Source: Histomonas meleagridis
Taxonomy: Eukaryota > Parabasalia > Tritrichomonadida > Dientamoebidae
Length of the DNA stretch: 64,000 bases
Reading direction: 5' to 3'
Assembly (NCBI GenBank): GCA_020186115.1
Contig: WSYJ01000143.1
Coordinates: 116,327-180,326 of the forward strand
The position numbers and the translations under genes are program-made. The notes below the pieces were generated by a model that ran no database searches, had not been told where the DNA came from, and worked only from the letters and a program-made list of their open reading frames with translations. Positions within the stretch are counted from its first letter, which is position 1; each line of letters opens with the position of its first letter. Below, piece by piece: positions 28,592 through 38,355 of the stretch.

Positions 28592-31183
28592 ATGACTGCT
28601 AATCATATAACATATCGTAAATGTAAGGATTCCTTATCCTGCGGAAGAAATAGGTTCGTTGAAGAACAAAAATGGTCAGCAATATCATTGGAATCCAAAA
28701 TCGAAAATAACATTTTCACAATACCAATTGTAAATACTCGATTTAAGAATAGGCTAATGCTGCTTGTAACTTTTCACCCAGGTTTTGTTCATTTTAAAGT
28801 GATTCCACCTTCTGAATCATTCCAAAGATATGATTGTTCATCTGAACCAACAATAATTGATCAAGATATCCTAAGAGATCACCTTGAAATCGAAGGACGC
28901 AAAAGTGAAACACATATTACTTTAATTAATTCTCATACAAAAGTTGAAATACAATTTGATCCATTCTCTATTTTAATATATGATCACAACACTCTCAAGC
29001 TTACAGCCAGTTATGATGACAAATCAATCTTTGAGACGAATGTTAGTCCAAAAGAATTTCCAGATTTATTTAACCCTGTTGAATTTCAGAATTACACCGA
29101 AACACTCAAAAATGGACCAACTTCTGTTGCCATGTCATTTAAATTTCACGAAAATGTTTGTTTTTCAGGTCTTGCAACACATACACTTTCACTCGCCATT
29201 CCGTCAACCGTTAAAAACGGTAAAGCGGTTACCGATCCGATCCGCTTTTTCAATACCGACATAAACCGCTTTGATGTTGACTCTGTTATGTCGATGTACG
29301 GCTCAATTCCGTTTCTTATTGGACATATAGCGCAACTTAGCACTGGTTTGTTTTGGTGCAATCCATCAGAAACTTGGGTAGACATTGATTCTGAAGATCA
29401 TTCAAGTCGATTTATATCAGAATCAGGCTTTATCGATTTTTTTGTTTTTACAGGTACACATAAAGAAGTTATTAGTTCGTATGCTTCTATTACTGGTAAA
29501 CTTCCGATGCCACAATTATTTTCATTAGGTTATCATCAATCACGTTGGACATATTCAACATCAAATGAAGTACGTGCTGTCACCAAATCTCTTGATAAAG
29601 CTATGATTCCACATGAATCGATTTGGTTAGATTTGGATCATACTGATGACAAAAAATTTTTTACATTTGATCCAAATGGTTTTAATGACATAGATAAACT
29701 TGCAAAAGAGTTTTCACAAAGTCATCGTTATCTTATTACACTTGTTGATCCACATTTAAAAATTGATGAAAGATATCGAATCTATTCCGAAGCCAAAAAC
29801 AATGACCTGTTACTTAAGAACAGAGATAACAAAGACTATGTCAGTGATTGTTGGCCTGGTAAAAGTGTATGGGTCGATTTTCTAAATCCATTAGCACGTG
29901 AATGGTGGTCAGAGCAATTCAAGTATCAAAAATACAAAGGTTCTTCTGAGAATATCTTTATATGGAATGACATGAATGAGCCAGCAGTATTTAATTCGCC
30001 TGATTCAACCATTCCACGTGATACGCTTCATTACAATGGTCATGAAGATCGTGAAGTGCATAACCTCTACGGGCATTTTATGGTACTATCTACGTATGAC
30101 GGATTACTTCGACGAAACAATGACCAAAATGAGCGACCGTTTATTCTGACTCGCAGTTATTTTTCTGGAACACAAAAGTATTCGTTTGTATGGACTGGTG
30201 ATAATACTTCGAATTGGGAACATTTAGAAAACAGCATTTCCCAAGTAATCAGTTTGAACATTTGCGGATATTCATTATGCGGCTGTGATGTTGGAGGATT
30301 TTTCGATTCGCCCAATAATGAGTTGTTAGCACGTTGGTATCAACTTGGAGCATATTGTTATCCATTCTTCCGATGCCATTGTCATCACTTAAGTGAAAGA
30401 CGTGAGCCATATAATGTAACAGATGACAAATGGTTCGAAGCAATTAAAATTGCAATTGAAGAACGATATCAATTAATGTATCTATGGTACACAGCAGCGT
30501 ATCATTCATATGTTAAAGGATCACCGATCATTACACCATTATGGTATAGTTTTAATGATGTTAACGAAATCGATAATCAATTTATGATTGACGAAACTTT
30601 AATGGTGATACCAATTACAAAGGAAAACGTCAACAACATTCCCGTAAGTTTGCCTTTGGGCCATCGATGGTATGAATTGAGAGCATTGACAGAATATAAA
30701 CCTTTGAATCACTTTGGCTACGATAAGAACATTGAATTGTATACACCGGTTTTCATTTGGGGCGGCCACATTTTCGGTTTGAAAAGTGCCGTCAGAAAGA
30801 ATACGTTTGAAATGATGAACGATCCTTTCGAAGTTATCGTTGCGTTGGACGTTAATTATGAGGCTATCGGAGAAATTTACGTAGACGATGGGCACACGTT
30901 TAACTTTGAGAAGAATAACGAATTTGTTTTGTTGAAAATGGAATTTGAAAGGAATTCGTTAAAGTTTGAAGTTGACGAAAAGTGCAACAGGAATTCTGAG
31001 TTCTTCAGAAATTTTGTGACGAAAATTGAAAAAGTGAAAATTGTGGGAATTGATAATATGCCGAAAAATATAAAATGTTCAAAAGAAGAAACAGAAATCC
31101 AATTTGAAGATGTAAATGGAGTGTTAGTGATAGACGTAATTTTGGAGATGAAGGAAAACTGTACTTTAACTTTTGAATTTTGA
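28592..31183 (+). CDS. GH31 alpha-glucosidase, ER glucosidase II alpha-like
   Basis: 863 residues from ATG 28592. The start NHITYRKCKDSLSCGRNRF matches the mature N-terminus of ER glucosidase II alpha. The (beta/alpha)8 barrel spans about residues 290-640, with nucleophile Asp460 in WNDMNEP and acid/base Asp537 in WTGDN; the RCHCHHLSERREPY loop is also typical. The enzyme trims glucose from N-glycans during folding. Oddity: no signal peptide precedes the mature-like start, and upstream the frame closes at a TAA (28538-28540) without another ATG. The leader may come from an unrecognised upstream exon, or the protein may be cytosolic. Codon use is even along the gene. Confidence 0.9.
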   Translation: MTANHITYRKCKDSLSCGRNRFVEEQKWSAISLESKIENNIFTIPIVNTRFKNRLMLLVTFHPGFVHFKVIPPSESFQRYDCSSEPTIIDQDILRDHLEIEGRKSETHITLINSHTKVEIQFDPFSILIYDHNTLKLTASYDDKSIFETNVSPKEFPDLFNPVEFQNYTETLKNGPTSVAMSFKFHENVCFSGLATHTLSLAIPSTVKNGKAVTDPIRFFNTDINRFDVDSVMSMYGSIPFLIGHIAQLSTGLFWCNPSETWVDIDSEDHSSRFISESGFIDFFVFTGTHKEVISSYASITGKLPMPQLFSLGYHQSRWTYSTSNEVRAVTKSLDKAMIPHESIWLDLDHTDDKKFFTFDPNGFNDIDKLAKEFSQSHRYLITLVDPHLKIDERYRIYSEAKNNDLLLKNRDNKDYVSDCWPGKSVWVDFLNPLAREWWSEQFKYQKYKGSSENIFIWNDMNEPAVFNSPDSTIPRDTLHYNGHEDREVHNLYGHFMVLSTYDGLLRRNNDQNERPFILTRSYFSGTQKYSFVWTGDNTSNWEHLENSISQVISLNICGYSLCGCDVGGFFDSPNNELLARWYQLGAYCYPFFRCHCHHLSERREPYNVTDDKWFEAIKIAIEERYQLMYLWYTAAYHSYVKGSPIITPLWYSFNDVNEIDNQFMIDETLMVIPITKENVNNIPVSLPLGHRWYELRALTEYKPLNHFGYDKNIELYTPVFIWGGHIFGLKSAVRKNTFEMMNDPFEVIVALDVNYEAIGEIYVDDGHTFNFEKNNEFVLLKMEFERNSLKFEVDEKCNRNSEFFRNFVTKIEKVKIVGIDNMPKNIKCSKEETEIQFEDVNGVLVIDVILEMKENCTLTFEF

Positions 31184-32415
31184 TGCAAATTGTATTTTTA
31201 TTGTGTTATAAAACACTGAATTTAAATACTTTTCCTCGTTTTATTTATGGACAAACAACAAAATTTGGTTATAAATCGTCGGAATAAGATGTGAGGTTTG
31301 GTAACGTATTTTTATACAGAGGATTGTATCGTTGTACATAATGTTGTATCGTCGTATGGAATGTTGTGTCGTAAACGCAAAGTCAAAAAAACGGTCGAAC
31401 TGTAAATTTATGGTCGATTTGTTGTAAAATAACTTTTTGAAAGAAAGGTTTTGTGTAAAATGTAACCGATTGATTTTTATTCAAAAACTTCATCCATTGT
31501 CATAAAAATCTGGTAGTTCTCAATTTGAAGGTTGTGTTCGACCACGACAACGTTGTCAATGACATCGTTTTTGAGGTGATATGTTTGCAAAATATGATTC
31601 ATAATGAAGAACTTTATCTATTTTTTCATATCACATCATGGAAATTATCATAAAATGAATCATTATGATGTTTGATGTGAAGTCTTCAAAAATCTGCTAT
31701 TGTTTTTGCTTGATTGTTTTAACTTCAACTATCTGCGGCGTAATGAGATGAATTGATGGATTTTTTTAATATGATTTAAAATGGGAAAAAATTTTTTAAA
31801 ATAAAATAACAATTTTTTGAGTACAATTTTTTATATCACTTATTAGCGGTATCTAGAATAAATTGTGATTGTTTATCATATGATATGTTTTTTTAAATTT
31901 AATTTAAAAAAAATTGATCAATATATCATTTGTTATTTAAAATAATAAAAATTACTATAAAAATTATTATATCGTTTACATACACTCACTTAAATTAATT
32001 CCACTTCCATATTTAATAATTAAATTATAAAATAATATTTCAACATTGTACTTGAGTTATAAAATATCTTAATCTTTTTTTATAAAAATTACAAGATTAA
32101 AATTATTTGATATATAATTATATAGATCTTTACATTATTAATGTGAAATCATCTTAATATAATAAATTATTTATATTTATAAAAATGCATAAAATTACAG
32201 AATGCTATTTTACAAAATCCATTTAAAAAAAAATAATATTTTGATTGTACCAAACGAATTTCAATTTATTTGTTCACATAATATATAAATTTCTTTGGAC
32301 ATGTTTAAACAAAACCTTTATAATTGAATGAATATGTTTTTGAAAAAAGTACTCATAAATATCAGTTTAGTTTTTTAGCTTGATAAAACTTCTTCTTTCA
32401 ATTAGAAATAAAAAG
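31184..32415. other. long AT-rich intergenic region
   Basis: 31324-31375 holds three related words (TTGTATCGTTGTA, TTGTATCGTCGTA, TTGTGTCGTAAA), a short degenerate tandem repeat. AAACGGTCG is near 31390. A 41-codon minus-strand frame at 31477-31602 is listed separately. The rest (31700-32400) is nearly pure A/T with no signal I can read. Confidence 0.4.
31477..31602 (-). CDS. possible 41-residue small protein
   Basis: ATG 31602 to TAA 31477 codes 41 residues beginning MNHILQTYHLKNDVIDN and ending in MDEVFE. The codons are far less AT-biased than the surrounding DNA, which is the only argument for coding. It could equally be a gene fragment. No family is recognised. Confidence 0.25.
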   Translation of the reverse strand: MNHILQTYHLKNDVIDNVVVVEHNLQIENYQIFMTMDEVFE

Positions 32416-33294
32416 ATGAATAATGAAAATCAAGATGCAATGCAAGACACTAGTGAATGTCTAGATAATCAAATTAAAATAGATAACATGTCTAACACAA
32501 GTCATTCAAGTAAATCTGAAAATATTATTATTGACACCTTAAAATCGAATGATGAAGACGATTCACCAAATATTATTCAATCATCTGAGGAAAGCACACC
32601 AAATGTTAATCAAAACTCCAATGAAAACTCCCAAGAACTTAATGAAGTTAATGAAAAGGACTTATGTCCTAATGCTTTAAAATCATATAAAGCAATGGGG
32701 ATACAATTTACATTCATGAAGCTCCGAATAATACATAAGCATATTATCCAAAAAGTAAGAACTAATACTTATATAAAACCTATAAAACAAATTCATAAAT
32801 GCCCTCAAATTCCATCTTCTTGTCCTTTACCTCCTAAACTAGATGACGAAGAAGAAGTTATAAATATATTTGAAGAGGAACAAAATTCGGATGAAAAGAT
32901 TAATGATGAAAGTGAAACATCAAAATCAAATAGTGAAAACCAAACACAAAATATAGAAAAGGAAAACAAACTTACATTTACAGAGAAAAAAGAATTATTA
33001 AAAGCATCTGGAATCGAGAAAATATATTCAATGAAAATAAATCAAAGTCCAATTCCTCCAAATATGAATATTCCTCAGACTAAAACAATTAAACCAGAAA
33101 AGAAAGAAGAAAAGCCTAAAAAGAAATTTAAATGGAAATTCTTTAGCTTTTTCCATAGAAAGAAGAAAAATATTCCATCCAAAAAATATAAAAAAGAAAA
33201 ATTACCAGAGGAAGTTATTATCCCTCCTGTTGCTGTAAGAAGAAGGCCATTAAGAAACGGGAGACGTCCACCAACAAGCATAAATTTCGATTGA
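32416..33294 (+). CDS. disordered protein with acidic N-half and basic C-terminus
   Basis: 292 residues from ATG 32416. The N-terminal 75 residues are Asn/Ser/Asp/Glu-rich. A short ordered segment follows (about 84-125: ALKSYKAMGIQFTFMKLRII). After a second acidic stretch the C-terminus is strongly basic (KPKKKFKWKFFSFFHRKKKN, then RRRPLRNGRRPP). No known domain. The basic-aromatic patch could bind membrane phospholipid or act as a nuclear signal; both are guesses. Confidence 0.7.
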   Translation: MNNENQDAMQDTSECLDNQIKIDNMSNTSHSSKSENIIIDTLKSNDEDDSPNIIQSSEESTPNVNQNSNENSQELNEVNEKDLCPNALKSYKAMGIQFTFMKLRIIHKHIIQKVRTNTYIKPIKQIHKCPQIPSSCPLPPKLDDEEEVINIFEEEQNSDEKINDESETSKSNSENQTQNIEKENKLTFTEKKELLKASGIEKIYSMKINQSPIPPNMNIPQTKTIKPEKKEEKPKKKFKWKFFSFFHRKKKNIPSKKYKKEKLPEEVIIPPVAVRRRPLRNGRRPPTSINFD

Positions 33295-33607
33295 AAAATT
33301 TTGACAAAAATTATTTAAAATTTTATCAATTCAAATGAAATAAAACTTTTTTACTTAAAATAAAATTTCATAAAACAGAATTTGTCAAGGAACTTCGAAC
33401 GGTGGTGATAAAATCACAACCGTCACTAACGTTTATGGCACTAGATTTTTCAAAAGAACGAACGATATCTTTCTGAATTTTTTCAATATAGTTTGGTGTT
33501 CATCATTCAATTTAAATCCGTCATTCCAAAATTGTGGTGAATTTTTGTTTATTGGAATTCAATGTATGGGAACGGCCATATAAGGGTGAAAGTCGTTCTT
33601 TCTCGAT
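33295..33607. other. convergent intergenic stretch
   Basis: Contains GAACGGTGGTGATAAAATCACAACCGTC (about 33397-33424). Its ends form the imperfect pair GACGGTTGTGATTTTATC/GGTGGTGATAAAATC, an inverted repeat with ACGGT/ACCGT ends. No gene is seen. Confidence 0.35.
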
Positions 33608-34087
33608 TCAAAAGTCTATAAAGCTCGTGAAATCATCGTCTGCGTCTCCGAATGGGTCAATGAAGAAATCGTTTGCAAAATCGAAATCATCATTAAAAAT
33701 CTTTTCTTTGAAAATGGGTAAAACAAGTTCTTTCTGAGTAGTTACTATGTTCTTTTGTTTCGAGGATTGGTATATGAGTTTTGCATGTCGGTTTTTGAGG
33801 CTAACAGGACCTCTTTTGTCGAAGAATTGAGCTAAAAAAGACCATTTCGGACCAAATTCCCTGTATTTTTGGATGAGAATTGCATCTTCTTCGGGTGTCC
33901 ATGGAGAGTTTCTTATGTTTGGAGATAGGTAGTTGTTGTATCTTTCGCGACATTGACGTGGTGTTCTTCCCTCCATTTGTTTTGCCACAGCTTTCCAGTT
34001 AACCTTACTCATATTGTTTAATATTTTGATGAGTTTGTTGTCTTCGAGCTGGGTGAACTTGGTTCGAGGTGGGATTTGCTTGGACAT
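33608..34087 (-). CDS. two-repeat (R2R3-type) Myb DNA-binding protein
   Basis: 159 residues from ATG 34087; the frame upstream lacks an ATG. Two Myb repeats span about residues 8-55 (TKFTQLEDNKLIKIL...NWKAVAKQMEGRTPRQCRERYNNYL) and 59-106 (SPWTPEEDAILIQKYREFGPKWSFLAQFF...SLKNRHAKL). The regular Trp spacing is retained, with one Trp replaced by Phe at the start of repeat 1, as often seen. The acidic C-terminus (FDFANDFFIDPFGDADDDF) could be an activation region. T. vaginalis uses such Myb proteins on promoters carrying TAACGATA-type elements; AACGG/AACGTT words are frequent in this window. Confidence 0.92.
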   Translation of the reverse strand: MSKQIPPRTKFTQLEDNKLIKILNNMSKVNWKAVAKQMEGRTPRQCRERYNNYLSPNIRNSPWTPEEDAILIQKYREFGPKWSFLAQFFDKRGPVSLKNRHAKLIYQSSKQKNIVTTQKELVLPIFKEKIFNDDFDFANDFFIDPFGDADDDFTSFIDF

Positions 34088-34661
34088 AAAATGACAGAGC
34101 CTCAACAGAACATTTGAGACAACAGAATTGTTCCTGAATTTAATTCAATTTTTCAATGTGATCATTTTTCCAACTCAAATATTGAAAACGGTGATAAAAT
34201 TATGGCAAGAATCAGATTGCAATTAAATTACAATAGCGACAAATGGATGATTTTTAGGACGACATCACTAAATCAAAATGAAAGGCTTTTAGCAGCAGAA
34301 AAAATTTATCTGATTTTAATTTTTTCAAAAATGTATTATAGATTTATATAGAATGTATGAGACAAATGTTTTTTTCACCGAAGCCAATAAAAATGCAATA
34401 TAATTATATACAATTTATTGTCAATTTCATCAATTGATAACAAATAATTGTATCTGATCTATTTTTAAATAAAACAGAAAAAGAAAAAATAATTCTATAA
34501 CAAAGATATTATTGGCGATACAACACACCCCATGTAAAATTTCACAAGAAAACAAAGAAAAAGAAAATGTTCATAATAATGATGTAAAAATACCGCAAAA
34601 AGGAGCAGAAAACCAAATGGGGCACCCCCAAATAATAAAACTTAATAAAAGTGACATTAAA
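34088..34661. other. divergent region between the Myb gene and thiolase
   Basis: Contains GAAAACGGTGATAAAATTATGG (about 34188-34205, near the Myb gene) and AAAAGTGACATT (34647-34658), 3 nt before the thiolase ATG. 34512-34661 is an open frame continuous with thiolase but reads as Lys/Asn/Gln-rich and is not homologous, so it is treated as 5' non-coding. Confidence 0.45.
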
Positions 34662-35828
34662 ATGACAACTGTTTACATTGTTGGTTCGGTTAGAACGCCA
34701 CTTGGCGCTTCTATTTCTGGTGGTTTTGCTGAAGTCCCTGCCCCGAAGCTTGGTGCTGTTGCAGCAAAAGAATGCTTGGCTCGTTCAGGTGTTTCACCAA
34801 ATGATATAGATGAACTATATGCAGGGAATGTTATATCAGCCGGAATTGGTCAAAACCCAGCCAAACAATGTTCTCTAGAAGCTGGTTTACCAAATACTGT
34901 TCCATGTACAACAATCAACAAAGTATGTTGTTCATCATTAAAAGCTTTAACATTAGCAGCACAAGATATCAAGTATGGTGAAGTTAACACTGCTGTTGTT
35001 GTTGGTATGGAAAACATGACACTTGCACCACATCTTGTCCGAAATGCCAGAAAAATCCAAAAAATGGGAACAATCAAATTCAAAGACGAAGTAACAGCGG
35101 AAGATGGAATGATTGTTGATGGGTTATGGGATTCCTTTAACAACATTCATATGGGCGCATTAGCAGATCATGTTGCAGCTAAATACGGAATCACTCGCGA
35201 GGAACAAGACCGCTATGCAATCCAATCTTTCGCGAGAGCTAAAGAAGGTTGGGCAAGCGGTTTTTTGGACATCATCGAGTTTAACGGTGTCAAAACCGAC
35301 GAAATAATTCCGAAACTCATCGTAGAAAAAGTGCCGACTTTACGGCCGTGTTTTGTCAAAGACGGAACAATTACTGCTGCGAACGCGTCAGCGATATCTG
35401 ATGGTGGCGTTGCAATGGTTTTAGTCTCAGAAAGTTATCTTAAGGAACACTCATTGAAGCCGATCGCAAAAATTATAGCTTACACAGACGTAGGTTGTGA
35501 TCCAGCAGAGTTCATCTGCGCTCCTGTGTTGGCAGCTAAGAAAGTTTTGGAAAAGGCAAAGATGAAATTTGAAGATATCGATTTGTTCGAAGTTAACGAG
35601 GCTTTTGCTGTGGCACCTTTGTTGTTCATGAAGGAAACAGGAGTACCAGAAGAAAAGGTCAACGTCTTCGGTGGTGCAATTGCAATCGGTCATCCACTTG
35701 GATGTTCTGGTCTTAGAATTGTAAACACATTAATTTCTGCCCTTAAAGCAAAGGGAAAGAGAATTGGATTGGCAACACTTTGCAATGGTGGCGGTGGATC
35801 AACTGCTGTTATCATTGAATTAACATAA
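34662..35828 (+). CDS. acetyl-CoA C-acetyltransferase (thiolase)
   Basis: 388 residues from ATG 34662 (MTTVYIVGSVRTPLGA), the canonical thiolase start. An in-frame upstream extension exists (ATG 34617), but homology begins at 34662. Active-site nucleophile Cys89 in NKVCCSSLKA, NEAFAVAP, the His of GGAIAIGHPLGCSG, and the second Cys of TLCNGGGGSTAV are all present. It condenses two acetyl-CoA to acetoacetyl-CoA, or the reverse. Trichomonads lack classical mitochondrial beta-oxidation, so a degradative role is less likely; its use here is unknown. Codons shift to a GC-richer style from about 35140 onward. Confidence 0.93.
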   Translation: MTTVYIVGSVRTPLGASISGGFAEVPAPKLGAVAAKECLARSGVSPNDIDELYAGNVISAGIGQNPAKQCSLEAGLPNTVPCTTINKVCCSSLKALTLAAQDIKYGEVNTAVVVGMENMTLAPHLVRNARKIQKMGTIKFKDEVTAEDGMIVDGLWDSFNNIHMGALADHVAAKYGITREEQDRYAIQSFARAKEGWASGFLDIIEFNGVKTDEIIPKLIVEKVPTLRPCFVKDGTITAANASAISDGGVAMVLVSESYLKEHSLKPIAKIIAYTDVGCDPAEFICAPVLAAKKVLEKAKMKFEDIDLFEVNEAFAVAPLLFMKETGVPEEKVNVFGGAIAIGHPLGCSGLRIVNTLISALKAKGKRIGLATLCNGGGGSTAVIIELT

Positions 35829-36832
35829 ATAAAAAACTTTCCAAAAATTTCCAGTATACAATAGAAAGGCGACAGTATGTGCAAATATGTTATAGAATTT
35901 TGTTGTTTTAAGAAGTTTCTGCTATGAAATACATTCTGATGTGAATTTTCGGATTGTGCAAAAATAAACGGCCGAATTTATCTCAATTAATAGGGTGCAC
36001 TAATAATAACGGTCTCTCTTGTAACGGTCACTTCGATTTCAATGTAAGTTGCAGAAAGCCGTTATTGATATTTTGTTAGTGAACTTATTTTCCTATAACA
36101 TCATATCCAAGTATTCTTTTCTAAAAATTCTCGTATTTTTGAAAATCATCATGATAATTTCAAGATATTTCCATTTTAATATTTTGAATTCATGAATAGA
36201 TTTTAAGGATTACAATTTTACCGCCATATTGTCAAAAATTTTTTGTTTAATTAATCATATTAGGTAGTTTTCATTTGTCAGAACGAGATATTGTCGTATC
36301 ATATAAATGATTTTTCGGCAAGTTATCGAGAAAATTTAGCGGCCGTTAAATTTCTCAAATATCTAACAGACTTAGTAAAAAAAAACATGAAAATTACTCA
36401 TATGAAAAAACAAAAATTTTTGAAAATTGTCAGGATCGATTTTAATCAAACATATAAAATATCAAATAATTGTTATCATAGTATATTATTAGTCAACAAC
36501 TAATTATGTAGTCAATTTTTGCTTTCAGAATTTGGTGTCATAAAAATAATATTTATTTAATATCAACACTAATATATATAATTCCGAAATTTTTTCGAAA
36601 AATTGAATAATATATTGGAGATACTAAATCGCTCATGTAAAAAAATTGCTTTTTTACAAATAAATCAAAAAAATCAATATTTATTGATTTTCTTAAATTT
36701 TAATACAAATCTAAAATTATAATTACCAACTTATGTATAAATTATTTTATTGAAATAACTATATAATAATGAATATTTTCCAATATATTTTTGTTTTAAA
36801 TTATTTTACGGTTTTGACATACTGCCATTTAA
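35829..36832. other. intergenic region with a cluster of AACGG sites
   Basis: 35968-36075 holds AAACGGCCG, TAACGGTCT, TAACGGTCA and CCGTTATT. AATAACGG (about 36005) and CCGTTATT (about 36060) are inverted copies. A weak open stretch on the plus strand (about 36300-36503) has no ATG near its start and is not convincing. The remainder is AT-rich. Confidence 0.4.
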
Positions 36833-37945
36833 ATGTATGATGAATATGGTGATTTGATTACAAAAATCATAGATGCTGGAACATATTACATAAGGTCTGG
36901 AGTTTCAGGTGACGATGATCCCAGAGTATGTGATTGTACAATGATTTGTTATCCAAATGATACCAAAAAGCAAAATTCGTATTATGTTGGTTATTGTGAA
37001 AAAACAAGTAAAGTTAAAAAACCGATTGAGCGAGGTGTCATCAAGAACTGGGAAGACATGGAAATAATATGGGATGATATTTTTAAACAAATTGAAACTT
37101 ATTTTCATATATCCTCAGGTGGATCCGTACTTCTTGTTGATAATCTCCTCAATCCTAAGATTAACAGAGGTAAAATGTCTGAGATCATGTTTGAAAAGTA
37201 TAATTTTCAATATTTTTACTCAGGGAATCAATGTCATTTTGACCTCTTTGCCGAGGGGTGTGTGACTGGTCTAGTCATAAACATTGGTGAAGGCACTACA
37301 CAAATTGTCCCATTATATAAAGGATCATCAATTACATCATCATCTGAACTCCGCATTTCTGGTGTCGACATCAAGCAAATGCTTGAGGAACTTCTTTCTG
37401 AACGAGGATATACGTTTAATGATCCGACCAAGAACACAATTGATCACATTAAACGATCATCATCATATGTTGCAGAAGACTTTGATACCGAACTAATCAA
37501 AGCCAAAACGACCAATGAATGTGATAAAACAATTACTGTTGACTCTCACGAAATAACACTTTCATATGAACGATTTGTTTGTTATGAGCAAATATTCCGA
37601 AATCAATCGAATGGATTTAATCAAAAAGGAATTGTAGAAACTTTATACGATTCGATAATGAGCGTAGACGAAGAAATAAGGGGGAAAATATGTCATGAAA
37701 TTTTCGTGATGGGCGGCTCTTCGATTGCGGAAGGTTTAGTGGAAAGATTTGAGAAAGAACTAAAAAAGAAAATGAAAAACAAATGCATAAAATTTAGAGT
37801 TTATTCCCCTCCGGAGAGATACATGTCAAGTTGGATTGGCGCAAGCATTTTTGCATCGTTGTCAAGATATAACCAGTTTTATGTTAAAAAAGATGAGTAT
37901 GATGAATATGGAGTATCTTTTATATTAAATAAATGTTATAACTAA
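36833..37945 (+). CDS. divergent actin-related protein
   Basis: 370 residues from ATG 36833, alignable to actin over nearly the full length: PIERGVIKNWEDMEIIWDDIF, NPKINRGKMSEIMFEKYN, ISGVDIKQMLEELLSERGYTF, IFVMGGSSIAEGLVERF and the SSWIGASIFASLSRY ending. Nucleotide-site residues differ. In the first phosphate loop the actin Lys18 position is Arg (DAGTYYIRSGVSGDD). In the second loop VINIGEGTTQ replaces VMDSGDGVTH, so Asp154 is Asn and His161 is Gln. It is probably an actin-related protein with weak or no ATPase. I cannot assign it to a numbered ARP class. No introns are seen. Confidence 0.85.
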   Translation: MYDEYGDLITKIIDAGTYYIRSGVSGDDDPRVCDCTMICYPNDTKKQNSYYVGYCEKTSKVKKPIERGVIKNWEDMEIIWDDIFKQIETYFHISSGGSVLLVDNLLNPKINRGKMSEIMFEKYNFQYFYSGNQCHFDLFAEGCVTGLVINIGEGTTQIVPLYKGSSITSSSELRISGVDIKQMLEELLSERGYTFNDPTKNTIDHIKRSSSYVAEDFDTELIKAKTTNECDKTITVDSHEITLSYERFVCYEQIFRNQSNGFNQKGIVETLYDSIMSVDEEIRGKICHEIFVMGGSSIAEGLVERFEKELKKKMKNKCIKFRVYSPPERYMSSWIGASIFASLSRYNQFYVKKDEYDEYGVSFILNKCYN

Positions 37946-38355
37946 TTTTTGATAGAATTCGGATGATAATTGTTGGATTAAATTTATGTGTGTTTTTACT
38001 GTAGTTCATTTTCATTTCTTCTTTTCAGAAATTGATTTTCTTGCGAGATGTGACTCAATTTCAGTGTTAGAAATATTTTGCATTGGATTAATAATGTAAT
38101 TACACCGAGTTGTTTCACTAGAAGTAATTCTCTTTTCTTCAAATCCTTTGGATATTTGCTGAGAATATCAATTGAGTACTGGGCACTTTATAACTAACAC
38201 ATTAAGCACTAACTCTGCTTGATCTGCCATAACTATATGAACTTAATCATATGCTCGTATAGTCACTAACTTTAATTACCTCTCATCAGCAAAAAGTATT
38301 AAAAAAGCAAACTTTTATTTATTGATAATGACTAGATTTATTATGTATTTTTTTT
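37946..38355. other. intergenic stretch
   Basis: Moderately AT-rich. ACTAACACATTAAG near 38192 resembles the first half of the T. vaginalis intron 3' motif (ACTAACACACAG), but there is no matching 5' site or coding context. Nothing else is visible. Confidence 0.4.

Noticed and set aside
36291-36503. Plus-strand 70-codon frame before the actin-related gene.
   Set aside because: It starts with TTG, its first ATG is deep inside, and its composition is not convincingly coding.
38190-38210. ACTAACACATTAAG as a T. vaginalis-type intron 3' signal.
   Set aside because: The CACAG ending is missing, there is no GTAYGT upstream, and no coding sequence follows.
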